This document shows, piece after piece, positions 43,010 through 55,191 of a stretch of DNA of 64,000 nt. The notes beneath the pieces are model-generated. The model was not told the origin of the DNA. It saw nothing but the letters and a program-made list of their open reading frames with translations, and made no database searches. Both the position numbers and the translations under genes were made by a program. The stretch covers positions 181,076,556-181,140,555 of the forward strand of contig CP136067.1 in NCBI GenBank assembly GCA_032622095.1, in the 5' to 3' direction. This DNA is from Siphonodentalium dalli. Its lineage: Eukaryota; Mollusca; Scaphopoda; Gadilida; Siphonodentaliidae. Positions within the stretch are counted from its first letter, which is position 1. Each line of letters opens with the position of its first letter.

Positions 43010-43112
43010 TATGGTTGTCCCTGTTATAGAACATTCTTGTGCTAAACCAAGTTTCTTTCTTCTTTGCCAACAAGTGACATCAGTCAAAATGGTTGCATTC
43101 TAAGATGAACTA

Positions 43113-43290
43113 CAGTAATGCCCTAAATAATCGACTCCTTTACCACAGCAGAATTATGGGTAATTTTTCAGGATTTAGTTGGAAATATGGCTTGTTGCCA
43201 TTCATTGGAAAGCTCTCAGTGAGACTAAATCCTGAAAAATTACCCATAATTCTGATGTGGTTAAGGAGTCGATTATTTAGGGCATTACTG
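43113..43290. mobile_element. Family F MITE copy 3, in the probable GYS 3' UTR
   Basis: TA-flanked CAGTAATGCCC / GGGCATTACTG palindrome, with the right-arm centre deleted. Starts 104 nt after the GYS stop. Confidence 0.82.
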
Positions 43291-43575
43291 TACCATCCCA
43301 TGTCTCTTCTATAGCACACTTGACCAAGTCAGACTGTCTTCTCGGTCCACAACAGCTTGGGATGATGCTGTTTTAGACCTTGTCCCGCCCTGTTGCTTTT
43401 CTATAAAGGACATTACGCAGAGAATTGCGGTGGGAGTTATATTTATTGTATATCTTTGGATAAGGTCAAATGGATGCTTCGCATATATTAACATAGAGGG
43501 CAGCCTTTCCCAAGCATGATGATATCAAACATGCATATATCAGAGGTCTGTTAAAAGTTAAAACAACATTACATA

Positions 43576-44909
43576 CAGTGTTCACGCTGTCGGTAGCCAA
43601 ATTAGCCAATGGCTAATCTTTTTCGAATTTGGCTAATAAAAATTTCATTTGGCTAAAATTTTGGCTAAACTTTTTTTTTTTACCCCAAATGGAGACTGAA
43701 AGCATGGAGTCAGAAAGCTAATTAATAACAGCGCTCAATAGATCGACATTCAAGACGAAGTTAGGTGACGAAAGTATTTCCTTATTTTCGTACTTATGAA
43801 ATATCGTTCCGTAACAGCAAAAGGTAAGCTCTAACAATTAGTGTACAGTAAACATATTTTTATTTCCAAATCTAACATAAATTTTGGCAAGTGGGTTTTC
43901 AATTCTGTGATATGAACGATCTAGTCCGAAAATATCGAAAGTGGGAATATATTGCCGACTGTACAAAGGGAAACCCGATCGCGGACAGTACAAAGGGAAA
44001 CCCGATCGACAACTCTATCAACCAAGCGAACACACAGTGATATGCAATCATCTTTAGTTTTCACAAGACGGACATTCAAAGACGCATGGACATTAAACCG
44101 ACCGTGGTTGAATCATGACAATGTGAAGAAAGCAATATTGTGTGCATTGACGCTGGTATATAAGCAATTTGTTCGCAACAGGCTGTTTTAATCTGGAGAA
44201 AGATTACGTCACTCTGCACGAAACTGCAAAAGGTTATTATTTTACATTTAATCCCCTAATCCCCCATTGTCTGTCTGGTCACTCACGGGACTCCCGCACA
44301 ATGCATGTTTATGATGACATTGTATTTATGACGGTCGAGGTTTATGAGCACCATGTGTAAGACAATAGCTTAATCAGCCAAATGTGAATCACGACAGATA
44401 TTTTGTGGCTATTTGTCGTCAATACCGATACAGTCAAAATATTATGCATGCTTTTATGACAGATTGTAATTTGATAATGGCGTAACAATATTAAGTTATT
44501 AGTTTCCAGATGTCACTTAGATATTTTCGCAAGGATAAATATTTAATTATTTAAAAAAAAATATTGATATAAAACAAAAAAATAATAACATTAAGAAGGA
44601 CAATCCCGGGTTATCCCCCCCCCCCCCCCCCAATCACTCTTTCACACATAAAGATTAATAAATTTTTAATAAATGATATATATAAAAATACTTCTAGTTC
44701 ATAAAAATTATTTAAATTATTGTGTATTTTACCTGTGTCTGTTAGATTTTACGTTTTAGTCATCAATTGTGAACCGACCAGAAAACGATGATTTAATTTG
44801 GCCAAAGTTTTTTTTAATTTGGCCAAAAAACATTTGGCTAAAGTTTTTTTCATTTGGCTAATAAAATTTTCATTTGGCTAAAGTTTTTTTCGGTCCAGCG
44901 TGAACACTG
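43576..44909. mobile_element. Non-autonomous hAT element, 1334 bp, perfect 8-bp TSD
   Basis: CAGTGTTCACGCTG at the left and CAGCGTGAACACTG at the right; ATTACATA at 43568-43575 and 44910-44917. Subterminal TTGGCTAA motifs recur at both ends. No transposase frame (longest 79 codons). AATAAA at 43635-43640 lies in its left end. Confidence 0.9.
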
Positions 44910-45183
44910 ATTACATATAAGTAAACACAGCCTTGTTTTCCAGAGAATTTGATTTGTCGCTCTATCAGAAAATGCATGTATCATCACTATACCCTTTTCT
45001 ATCATGGTAGATGATATATCATTTTGAAGAAATATTAATTGCGGACATGTCAGGTGATCAATTACATGAGTGCCCAGGCTCCACTTTTACATGTGGTACG
45101 TCTTTTGAATGAACATCTGTTATAGAAGAGTAACGGGGCGGGACTCAGTACAGAAAGAGCATCATCCCAACCGATATCCCAAG

Positions 45184-45455
45184 CAAGCCTTGAAATAGCG
45201 TGTCTGTCATTTGCAGAATGAGGTCCCCAGAGGGTGAATTTAGTGATGCTACCCCGCATAGCGGGCTATAATCACCAAATTCACCCTCTGGGGACCTCAT
45301 TCTGCTTACACCTCAGCAGAATTAGGTTCCCAGAGGGTGAATTTGGTGATTATAGTGAATTTGGTGATGCTAGCCCGCTATGCGGGGTAGCATCACTAAA
45401 TTCACCCTCTGGGGACCTCATTCTGCAAATGACAGACACACTATTTCGAGGCTTG
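45184..45455. mobile_element. Four-arm hairpin MITE copy 3
   Basis: CAAGCCTTG / GAGGCTTG ends; perfect TSD ATCCCAAG (45176-45183, 45456-45463). 272 bp, longer than others because a TGAATTTGGTGAT segment is duplicated. Confidence 0.9.
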
Positions 45456-45705
45456 ATCCCAAGCTGTGTGGACCGAGAAGTCTTGGTCTAACTTGACTCT
45501 CATGGCCTCTGCTTAGTCTCTTTAAAGTGTTGTGAAACACTCCGGTAGGGTGATCAAATAGAAATGGAGAATAATCTTGTTCAAAGTAGTAATTTTTACA
45601 AATATTAATCCAAATTGACAACACACACCGTCATTCTGATAAATTAATTAAATGCAATGACTCTCGATGGCGAAATCATTTATGTTTGTTTATCGCCGAT
45701 AGTTG

Positions 45706-45833
45706 CGTCCCGAATCCATTTGTATTTGTAAATATTTACAATTTAGCGTACTTCAGATGATGTTTTCTATAGTTGCGTCCCGAATCCATTTGTAAATATG
45801 TACAATTTAGCGTACTTCAGATGATGTTTTTAT
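45706..45833. repeat. Tandem duplication, about 64 bp x 2
   Basis: ATAGTTGCGTCCCGAATCC and TTTAGCGTACTTCAGATGAT occur twice in order. Confidence 0.8.
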
Positions 45834-45835
45834 GT

Positions 45836-46540
45836 TTACCCATACCATGTATGGTAAACATAGTGTCGTTGTCCGGATTGACCACTCGTCGTTCGTCCGT
45901 CCGTCCGTCCGTCTGTCCGTCCGTCTGTCCGTCCGTCTGTCCGTCCGTAGACACTTTACGTGTAATGCGATAACTCAAACATTTTCTACCTTATCAAAAC
46001 CAAATTTTGTATATGGGGTTTTCAGCCCAAAATACAGATCGAGTTCGAATATGGGTTTGATCCGACTTTTTTTTACAGAGTTATGGAACTTTTTCGACTT
46101 AGAATTCACGCATTCTGCCATAACTCAAACATTTTTTATCTGATCGGAACCAAATTTGGTATGTGAGTTTCTCGGCCCAAAATACAGACCGAGTTCGAAT
46201 ATGGGTTTGATCCGACTTTTTTTTACAGAGTTATGGCCCTTTTTTGACTTAGAATTCATGAATTCTGCCATAACTCAAAAAAATTTTTATCTGATCGGAA
46301 CCAAATTTGGTATGTGAGTTTCTCGGCCCAAAATACAGATTGAGTTCGAATATGGGTTTGATCCGAGTTTTTTTTACGGAGTTATGGCCCTTTTTCGAAT
46401 TAGAATTCATTAATTCTGCCATAACTCTAACATTTTATATCTGATTGGAACCAAATTTGGTGTATGAGTTTCTCAGACCAACATACAGATTGAGTTCGAA
46501 TATGGGTTTGATCGGATTTTTAATGGAGTTATGGTCCTTT
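45836..46540. repeat. Family V repeat copy 1: palindromic head, CCGTCCGT run, 4 units
   Basis: TTTACCCATACCATGTATGG head, a CCGTCCGT/CTGTCCGT microsatellite (45896-45950), then four units of about 150 bp containing GAGTTCGAATATGGGTTTGA (46031, 46192, 46343, 46494). Confidence 0.8.
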
Positions 46541-46579
46541 GACATATAATTCACACATACATGTACTTCGATAAATCAA

Positions 46580-47280
46580 CCATTTTTATGTGTACCCATG
46601 CCATGTATGGTACACATAATGCCGACGTCCGGATCAACCATCCGTCGTTCGTCCGTCCGTCTGTCCGTCCGTCTGTCTGTAGACACTTGCTATCCGATTC
46701 ATTTACTCAAATATTTTTTATCGAATCGTGTTCAAATTTTATGTGCATGTTTATGATGACACACTTCTCACCTGTATAGTTTTTGGTATTGATCTGTTGA
46801 TCGGTTTAGAAATTATTAACACTTTGCATCCGCACATAGTCATGTTCTATCCGATGCCATAACTTAAGTATTTTTTGTCCGATTGTGTTCATATTTGATA
46901 TGTATGTTTATAATGACACACCCCTCACCTGTATAGTTTTTGGTGTCGATTGGTTGATCGGTTTAGAAAATAATTAACCCTGCACACAAATGCTATCTGA
47001 TGCATCTAAGTCAAACATTTTTCTTCTGATATGCCTCATATTTCTTACCTAGGTTTTTCTTAGTACGTTCTTTATCTGTATGGTTTTTGGTATCGTTTAG
47101 TTAATTTTTCTGCTCTTGTTTTTAAATAGAATTCATCCAAGCTGTGTTGACTCAAATATTTGTCATCTGATCAGCACCAAATTTGGTACATATGGTCCTC
47201 ATCCCGAAATACAGATCAGGTTCGAATTTGAGTTTGATCGGGTATATTTTAACAGAGTTATGGCCATTTAAAATTAAAGT
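46580..47280. repeat. Family V repeat copy 2, diverged units
   Basis: TGTACCCATGCCATGTATGG head and CCGTCCGTCTGTCC at about 46650; units (CACCTGTATAGTTTTTGGT at 46769 and 46927) more diverged. Confidence 0.65.
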
Positions 47281-47299
47281 GACTGATTAAGTAAGCCTG

Positions 47300-48118
47300 C
47301 ATTGTGAGAAGAGAAGATCTCACATAACACAGAGTGTATTATTGGCAATGTTTAACTGGACACTACATACCATAGAGATAAATAACATTGCTCTGGGGAG
47401 TCTGTTGATATAACCTGTCAAAGCTAATTGATTACACTCAGGCTAGTTCTGCTTTTCTGTGCAATATTGAGTTAACCCCTTTGTTGTAATACTAATAGGT
47501 TCATGAAAATAAGGGACTGGCTTATTGTATGGGTTTTGCTAAATCCAATGACATGCTTTTCATAGACTTTTTTGTGTTTATCAGTTCATTAGTTTGGGTA
47601 AGATTAACCCCATTCTATCCGATTTCATAACTCAAATATTTCCATTGATTATGTTTATAGTTCTTGGCATAGTTTATGATAACACACCCCTAACCTGCAT
47701 AGTGAGGGTCATTTTGGTTTATTTGCTTAAAAATATTAACATCCTCCACCAATCCTGTTGACACAATGTGATAACTAGATATTTTTCACATGATCACTAT
47801 ATATATAATTGCATCCATTTTAATGCAGATACATTCTTCACCTGTATAGATTTTGTTATCGATTGGTTTGAAGATATTAACCATAACTTTAATTATATTT
47901 CCACTGTTTACATACATTATGTCTTTCCAATGTTTAGCTTAGAAGAAAATTAACCCTACCCATTCCATGGTCATACAGTATGCTATCCAATGTAATGAAT
48001 CTATTTTCAATCTGACTAGACTATAGATCTATTTTAAACTGACTTAATAGGTTGGAATCAAATGCCATATCCATGTTCATATGGAAGGTGCCCAATAAGG
48101 CTTATGCCACTTGTGAAC
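47300..48118. other. Intergenic, degraded V-like units; no gene seen
   Basis: Scattered CACCTGTATAG-like phrases at about 47690 and 47840; otherwise featureless. Confidence 0.4.
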
Positions 48119-48122
48119 TTAA

Positions 48123-48525
48123 AGGTACTCAATCCGATTTGATGGTCCCCATATCATCAGATTCCAACAACAATTCCGCTTCAGTTATCAGAGTCGATTA
48201 ATTGCCCAAAAATAATGCTAACCACAGTCCACTATAGTATAAAATTGCCCAAAACCTGTTATTTATCAACATTTTGTACAATGAAATTTGGCTGCTTTGT
48301 CATATATCTGACACAAAAAAGCCACTTGATTTTAGAGTTATCCATCTTCATCGACTTTCATACCGCCACTAAATATTCCAGGTGGTTAAAGATAATGGAT
48401 TTAAAAAATTGATATCTGCTTACTCTGAATTTGATGAATGGGTTCCTCGATTTGAATAAAATATTTGTTACCCCCCGAAGCCAAATAAATAGTAACTGAG
48501 GGGTGCTTAATCGGATCGAGTAGCT
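48123..48525. mobile_element. Family K element, alternative left arm
   Basis: TTAA at 48119 and 48526; AGGTACTCAATCCGATTTG left, GGATCGAGTAGCT right; GATTTTAGAGTTATCC core. Confidence 0.75.
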
Positions 48526-48746
48526 TTAATAGTAAGGTGTGAATTGTTGAAAAGGTTGGTGTAAGGATTTATGAAAATAGCTAATCGTTATCGCCAAGGT
48601 ATGGGTTAAACATCTGCCGATCGTGATCGGCCTCTCGTTTATGGAATGGTATGGTCAATTTTTCTTTGAAATTTGCGGGAATGTTAGTAGAATGCTATAT
48701 TTCCCAGGTTGACATAACACCTTAGTACTAACTTATCAGTTTCACG

Positions 48747-48879
48747 CATCGAACGAGTCCATAATATGTCTTTAAAACCAACAATAATCATATCGAACAA
48801 GTACATAATATGTCTTTAAAACCAACAATAATCATATCGAACAAGTACATAATATGTCTTTAAAACCAACAATAATCAT
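48747..48879. repeat. Minisatellite, 3 x 44 bp
   Basis: TATCGAACAAGTACATAATA + TGTCTTTAAAACCAACAATA repeated; the first unit is slightly diverged. Confidence 0.85.
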
Positions 48880-49725
48880 ATCAGATTTACGTCTGTGGAA
48901 ATAAGATAAGGACATCATTTCTAGGACGACCGGGGGTTTCCTAAGATGACGTAATAAATTGTTTCCAAATATGGAGTGCATGCCTGGTGTAATAAATGTT
49001 AAATATTTATATCTCGATTCGGGATGCAACTATCGGTGATAAACTAACACAAATGATTTTGCCATCGAGAGTCCTTGCATTTAATTACTATATAAGAATG
49101 ACGCTGTGGATTAATATTTTCCTAAAAATAACTACTTTGAGCAAGATTACTCTACCGATATGTTCACATCACTTTAATTTGTTTGTTAGTAATTATAAAA
49201 ACAACAGGATGCGACTGAATAATCAGTAATAAATATCATTGACTTATAAAACTCAAAGATAATGTTTCCTAGATTGCAATGAGTATGATGAATTATGATG
49301 TACATCGTGTGATTTTTTACGATCATCCAATTCCACACATGCGTTTCGAATTGCTTGAAAGATGGGCATTTCTGTAAATGACGAGATTTTACTTTTGGAC
49401 AGATATGTTCTGAGATAATCGTTCAATGAACATGAAGGTACGCATAGTATAAATTTAAACTTCATGGACAATTTTGGTGAACTGTTGGTACCATTGTACT
49501 TCATGCCCATGCACCAGGTTTGCTTGGAGGATTGAAACTTGGTTGATAGTTGTGCCAACACATTTTACCTCTACAGACTCTAGAACTGGATAAGTTTTGG
49601 AATATATGAATACTGTCTCCAGGTCTGCAAATCCCAGTGAAAAACTATATCTATCCATTTGGTAACTTTTACCCCATTTTGGGGGAAGTGTTGGAAAATT
49701 TTTGGAATTGCAGTAATACCTTTAA

Positions 49726-49986
49726 CCCTTTCATGACTGGAGCTGCGCTGGTGCAGCATTAAAGATCCTGTGTCAGTGCATTTTCTTATATATGTGAGTT
49801 TCCCCATAGGGAGCCTCGCATATATAAGAGAATGCACTGGCTTACAAGGTCAATGTAAATATTGTTAGGCCAATGTATTATCTCATATATGCGATGCGAG
49901 GCTCCCTATGGGAGACTCTCATATATAATGGGATGCATTGGCACAGGGTTTTCACAAAATTTCAGGAAGCTGTAGTCATGGAAGGG
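49726..49986. mobile_element. Family C MITE, full length
   Basis: TTAA at 49722 and 49987; CCCTTTCATGACTGGAGC left; both hairpins of the module variant with GGAGCCTCGCATATAT. Confidence 0.85.
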
Positions 49987-50037
49987 TTAAGAAATTATTT
50001 TTTTCAGTTCTTGTCCATTTAAACCATGGGTCTTTTG

Positions 50038-50291
50038 CAAGCCTTGAAATAGTGTGTCTGTCATTTGCAGAATGAGGTCCCCAGAGTGTGAATTTAGTGA
50101 TGCTACCCCGCATAGCGGGCTAGCATCACCAAATTCACCCTCTGGGGACCTCATTCTGCTTACACCTCAGCAGAATGAGGTTCCCAGAGGGTGAATTTGG
50201 TGATGTTAGCCCACTATGCGGGGTAGTATCACTAAATTCACCCTCTGGGGACCTCATTCTGCAAATGACAGGCACACTAATTCAAGGCTTG
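50038..50291. mobile_element. Four-arm hairpin MITE copy 4
   Basis: TSD GTCTTTTG against GTATTTTG (7 of 8); 254 bp, same ends and arms as copy 2. Confidence 0.88.
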
Positions 50292-50556
50292 GTATTTTGG
50301 TCCATGAGTCTAACTTGGTCTTCAAAGTCTTGAAAGATAGTAAAAAATTCTGGAAAATATTCGAAAAATATTCGAAAAATTAATGGACATATTTCCTTCA
50401 GCCCAGATATGTGAATCCTGTAGAATGGTAGAAATTACAATTGCAGACAAATGTCCTGACAATCCTGAAGATTTTTATTGAGCAGATGATGATTGTGTGA
50501 TCAATGTTGAGGCGAAATGTGATATGAAATTCTTGGGGCTGGTCCTATCTGTTTAA

Positions 50557-50747
50557 CCCTTTCAGTGCCAAGTCCGATTTTGTATCAACCCATATTTCCT
50601 TGATCATTTTTCTAATTTATTGATTATAATAATGTGATACATTGATGGAAAGAGCTCTCAATGTATCACATTATTATAATCAATAAATTTGAAAAATGAT
50701 CAAGGAAATATGGGTTGATACAAAAACCGGTCTTGGCACGGTAAGGG
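50557..50747. mobile_element. Family D MITE copy 2
   Basis: TTAA both sides; CCCTTTCAGTGCCAAGTCC left; arms of about 90 bp around AGAGCTCT. No captured insert in its centre. Confidence 0.85.
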
Positions 50748-51031
50748 TTAAGCCAAAATAATATTGTTTTGTTTCACATGTGATATATATTTTTAAAGCA
50801 TCAAGAAAAGGAGGGTTAATTTTTATTTTACTGACAACAAACAGCTTGTTGTAAACTTTCAAACAATCATGCCCAAGTGGACCATGGTCAACCGAGGATA
50901 CACTCCCAATGGAGGTATATGTCATGGATACACACGGGTGTACAATACACAAGCTTCATGCTTCTCGACAATTGTATCCAGAAACATAAAATAAACAGTA
51001 TAAATATTCGTGACCCTAATAACATGATTAA

Positions 51032-51374
51032 CCCTTTACCCAACAAAACGCCCAAAAACGCCCAAATAAAGCTTCAACAGCCTAAAATATCTTCGGTCTG
51101 TCTCAATAACACCATACAAATATGGATATCATTGGAACCGGTTCATTGACTACATTGTGATGGTTACAGTTATGCCCTGTGCCAATGCATTCTCTTATAT
51201 ATGCGAGTCGACCATAGGTCGCCTCGCATATATAAGAGAATGCATTGGCCTAAAAAATTATTTTTTTACCATTTTTTAAGCCAATGCATTCTCTTATATA
51301 TGCGAGGCGACCTATGGTCGACTCGCATATATAAGAGAATGCATTGGCACAGGGCCGTTCTGTTGGGTAAAGGA
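51032..51374. mobile_element. Family A MITE copy 4, inverse orientation
   Basis: TTAA at 51028 and 51375; AAAACGCCCAAATAAAGC arm first, module second; right end AAAGGA with one mutation. Confidence 0.85.
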
Positions 51375-51598
51375 TTAATGAGGTCCTAAAATTACAGTAA
51401 GGATGTCTGTGAAACAAAACTTTACTTTTTTTTGGCTTCTAATATCTTTATTTTTGCTTAGTTATGAACTTTTTTGTAGAACAAAACTATATTGTTTCCC
51501 TAGAAAGTGTAGTTCAGTAATATTTTGCGTTGTTTTGAAATGAATTTATAATGTTTCATCTCCTAGTCCATGTGAAGACTTTGATTGAGAACTATTAA

Positions 51599-51648
51599 GC
51601 ATGTTATCTCATGTTATCGCAGGTTATCGCATGTTATCGCATGTTATC
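51599..51648. repeat. Short minisatellite, GCATGTTATC units
   Basis: About five tandem 10-12-bp units of CATGTTATCGC. Confidence 0.7.
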
Positions 51649-51779
51649 CTATAGATCATGCATGCTTCATAGAGGTGTACCTACAGCAGTATACACACCT
51701 GCTGTGAAGCTACAAACTAAATTGTATTATGTATAGTATTCTTAGCTACCTCACATCCAATTTACAAAACACAAATTAC

Positions 51780-52270
51780 CAGTTTTATATACACAAATAC
51801 TAGCTTTATATACACAAATACTAGCTTTATATACACAAATACTAGCTTTAGGCCAATATAAAAATATTATTGATTTACAACCCCTCCCGACCCTATTTTT
51901 AGTCCCCTCCTCATTATTTTTATTTGGATATCTTTTATGTAAACTTTTTTTCTCATGCCTTTTTCCATCAAAATACATTTCAAATTTTCAATAACCCATC
52001 AATCAGTCTATTTTAATCAAATTGGACAATATAAATCACTTTGTAGTATATAAGATGGGATACTGCTTCAATATCTACAACTGTCTATGACTATGTTAGG
52101 ACGAATAAAATATAAAAAATAAAATGCACCCTTCTGCCCCTTTTTCCTAAACAATTGGATGTAATTCTAGCAATTTATTTATATTGGCCTTATATACACA
52201 AATACTAGCTTTTTATACCCAAATGCTAACCTATACCCAAACGCTCACCTATACCCAAACACTCACCTTA
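51780..52270. repeat. TATACACAAATACTAGCTT minisatellite, split by a MITE
   Basis: Four 21-bp units before 51850; after the MITE at 51851-52189, one more unit and then related CTATACCCAAACGCTCAC units. Confidence 0.75.
51851..52189. mobile_element. Harbinger-like MITE in a minisatellite, TTA TSD
   Basis: GGCCAATATAAAAATATT left, AATTTATTTATATTGGCC right; TTA at 51848-51850 and 52190-52192. Confidence 0.78.
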
Positions 52271-52775
52271 TATGCACAAACATTACAGAGTGCATTGTCG
52301 TCTGATACATGTATATATGTATACTGAGCATTTCTCGAGGACAGTTTGAAAATTCTTGTCTGCCATAGTCAATTTTATTTACCGAAGATGAATCCCCCAA
52401 ACAGCCATAAGATAAGCATTCAGTTAGCTATATATCTGAGGGGTGTATTTGAATATGCATCTTGGATGTTTGCAAAAGGCGGGTTACTAAGACTGAATAC
52501 TGAGAACAGGTTCTTGTGACTCCAATACCCAGAATTGGCCTGGGAACACCCATGATGTCATTTTTACGGGTTTGGATTATCACTCCCCCAAAACCTGGAA
52601 TCCTAATCCGCGAAGATGTTCATGGTCTGTTTTCAATATTTGAATCGTCACTCGTGACCAGCTATTCGATAACACATGAACACTGGTTCAAACAAATCCA
52701 TGGATATTTGAAGGAGTCAGCCTACTAACCATTTTACAAATTTGGTGAGTAGCTGTAGTGCCAACAGGTTTTACT

Positions 52776-53219
52776 CAAGCTTTGAAATGCTAGTAGTGTG
52801 TCTGACATTTGCAGAATGAGGTCCCCAGAAGGTGAATTTAGTTAAGCTATCCCACACAGCGGGCTAGCATCACCAAATTCACCCTCTTGGGACCTCATTC
52901 TGCTTAGGCCTCAACTGCTAAGGGAGACCTTGGGTCAGATTGAAGTTCCCCAGTTGAAGTTGGTGATGTTCACCCATTAGTCACCTCAATTATGCATTTT
53001 ATCTTTAGCAAATTAGGCGATATAGAAACTGAATAGAAGCAAAAAAGTAACTAAAACAATGTTAATTGGAGACTATAGATACTTCCCAGAAGATGAAGCC
53101 TAAGCAGAATGAGGTTCCCAGAGGATGAATTTGGTGATGCTAGCCCACTGTGTCACTAAATTCACTGTCATACTGGGGACCTCATTCTCCAAATGTCAGA
53201 TAAAATATTTCAAGAGTTG
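52776..53219. mobile_element. Four-arm hairpin MITE, old and interrupted
   Basis: CAAGCTTTGAAATGCTAGTA left and ATTTCAAGAGTTG right; GAGGTCCCCAGAAGGTGAAT arm. About 185 bp of unrelated sequence sits in the centre (52919-53103). Confidence 0.65.
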
Positions 53220-53237
53220 CTTTTACTATAGCTTTTA

Positions 53238-53450
53238 CAGTAATGCTCTAATTAACCGACCTCTTAACCACAGCAGAATTATGGGTAACTTTTCAGGATT
53301 TAGTCGGAAATATGGCTTGTTGCCATTCATCAGAAAGCTCTCGGCGAGAGCTTTCCGATGAATGGCAACAAGCGATATTTCTGACTAAATCCTGAAAAGT
53401 TACCCATAATTATTTTGTGGTTAAGAGGTCGATTAATTAGAGCATTACTG
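53238..53450. mobile_element. Family F palindromic MITE copy 4
   Basis: TA-flanked CAGTAATGCTCTAATTAACC left with its inverse at the right; arms meet at GCTCTCGGCGAGAGC. Confidence 0.85.
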
Positions 53451-53459
53451 TATCTTGCC

Positions 53460-54390
53460 GGCTAATCAATTTTTCTCTGAGGCCATGCAGTGTCAATTTC
53501 CTGTTTCTCAGGCCAAAAACTTTGTAAAGCATTGCATGCATATATTTATATTTTATTTTGTATTTCTGGGGTACATGCTAATGAAGCATTCCACCTTCGC
53601 GTCGGCTTGCTCGGATCTACTTTCAGTTGCCCTGTTCGCATTATCTTCAGAACAGATGCCTGTAAAAAGTTTATAGATTCCATGTGATTTTGTTTGTCAA
53701 ATATCGTCCAATCAAGCATGACAGATGCATTATTTTTTACTCAGATTATAGTCGCAATCAATCAGGAGGACTCATGATCAGGTTGTTTGAAAAGAGACTT
53801 AGAAGCAAATATACCTCCCCAGAAATTTTTGCAGACACAATCAATTGAGTTGATGTCATTGTTACAATACTCATTTGTTACAATACTCTGTCCATTGAAC
53901 ACTGCTCTGAGTTTAGGACAGTCAGCAATATTAGTCTCACAGTTTTTAAATTGAAATCCAAATCCAAAATGGCGCCAACAATGCCAGTTAGTTTTTTTTA
54001 AATCACCAAAAATCACTCATATCTACATCATTAGGCGTTATTGTCATGACAACTTCACCCATGCTTACAGTTGATGTGGAAATACTGAGGTGAAGTAATT
54101 ACTTTACATCTCATGCAAGAAATGGTTTTCCAAATCGAAGATAGCAGCCAAAATGGCGACCAAAATTTTAAAACATGCCTACATTCCTTTACTTTCTTAC
54201 GATGGGCATTATTGTTAAGCCAATTCTACCCAAAATTACATGTGGATATGGAACATTGATATGAAGTATGCATTTGAGTAGGGCAATTGATACTCACAGC
54301 CAAGATGGCGGCCAAACTGGTGACCAGAAATTGAAAAGAAGTCAATATTGTTATGTATGGACAAATGTTTGAACATAATTACCAATTACA
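53460..54390. other. Intergenic, no gene seen
   Basis: AAATGGCGCCAACAATGCC, AAAATGGCGACCAAAATT and CAAGATGGCGGCCAAACTGG suggest an old H-like repeat on the other strand; frames here lack domains. Confidence 0.4.
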
Positions 54391-54398
54391 GTAATGAA

Positions 54399-54652
54399 CA
54401 AGCCTTGAAATAGGGTGTCTGTCATTTGCAGAATGAGGTCCCCAGAGGGTGAATTTAGTGATGCTACCCCGCATAGCGGGCTAGCATCACCAAATTCACC
54501 CTCTGGTGACCTCATTCTGCTTACACCTCAGCAGAATGAGGTTCACAGAGGGTGAATTTGGTGATGCTAGCCCGCTATGTGGGGTAGCATCACTAAATTC
54601 ACCCTCTGGGGACCTCATTCTGCAAATGACAGACACCCTATTTCAAGGCTTG
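54399..54652. mobile_element. Four-arm hairpin MITE copy 5
   Basis: Perfect 8-bp TSD GTAATGAA (54391-54398, 54653-54660); 254 bp. Confidence 0.9.
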
Positions 54653-55191
54653 GTAATGAATCTGAACTGGGAAATGGGTCTGTTTGATCACAATTGCGTA
54701 TGTGTTTATATAAAAAAAAAATACCACAATTATTTCGGGACCATGCATGCGGGGCTGAGAAACAGGAGCTTGACTTTACTTGGACTACTGTAACTCTATT
54801 TCTAAAGAACCCATGATCTGTACTGGGATCCCATTTTCTCTAAGGAAAAATAATGTCGTATTACGGTATCATGCTACATCTCATTGTTTTCTTGTTTCTT
54901 GTTAAATTAATGCATTCATTGAAAAGACAATTTTGCACCAATCTTCAACAATCAATGCATGCTACTATCCATGAACAAATTATATTATCATCTCTCCAGC
55001 AACTATTTTTCAATATCACTGTAATTATTATTGTTTTATATGATCTTTTCAACTGATATTCATGTTGTAATTATATTGATCATGTTATAATTCAGTTTTG
55101 AGATTCGTCCGAAACAATCCTGAAAGACAAGTGTTGAGAAATGTTTAGATTTGAATGGTTCAATTCTTCATCTGTAGTGATGCTTATATAA

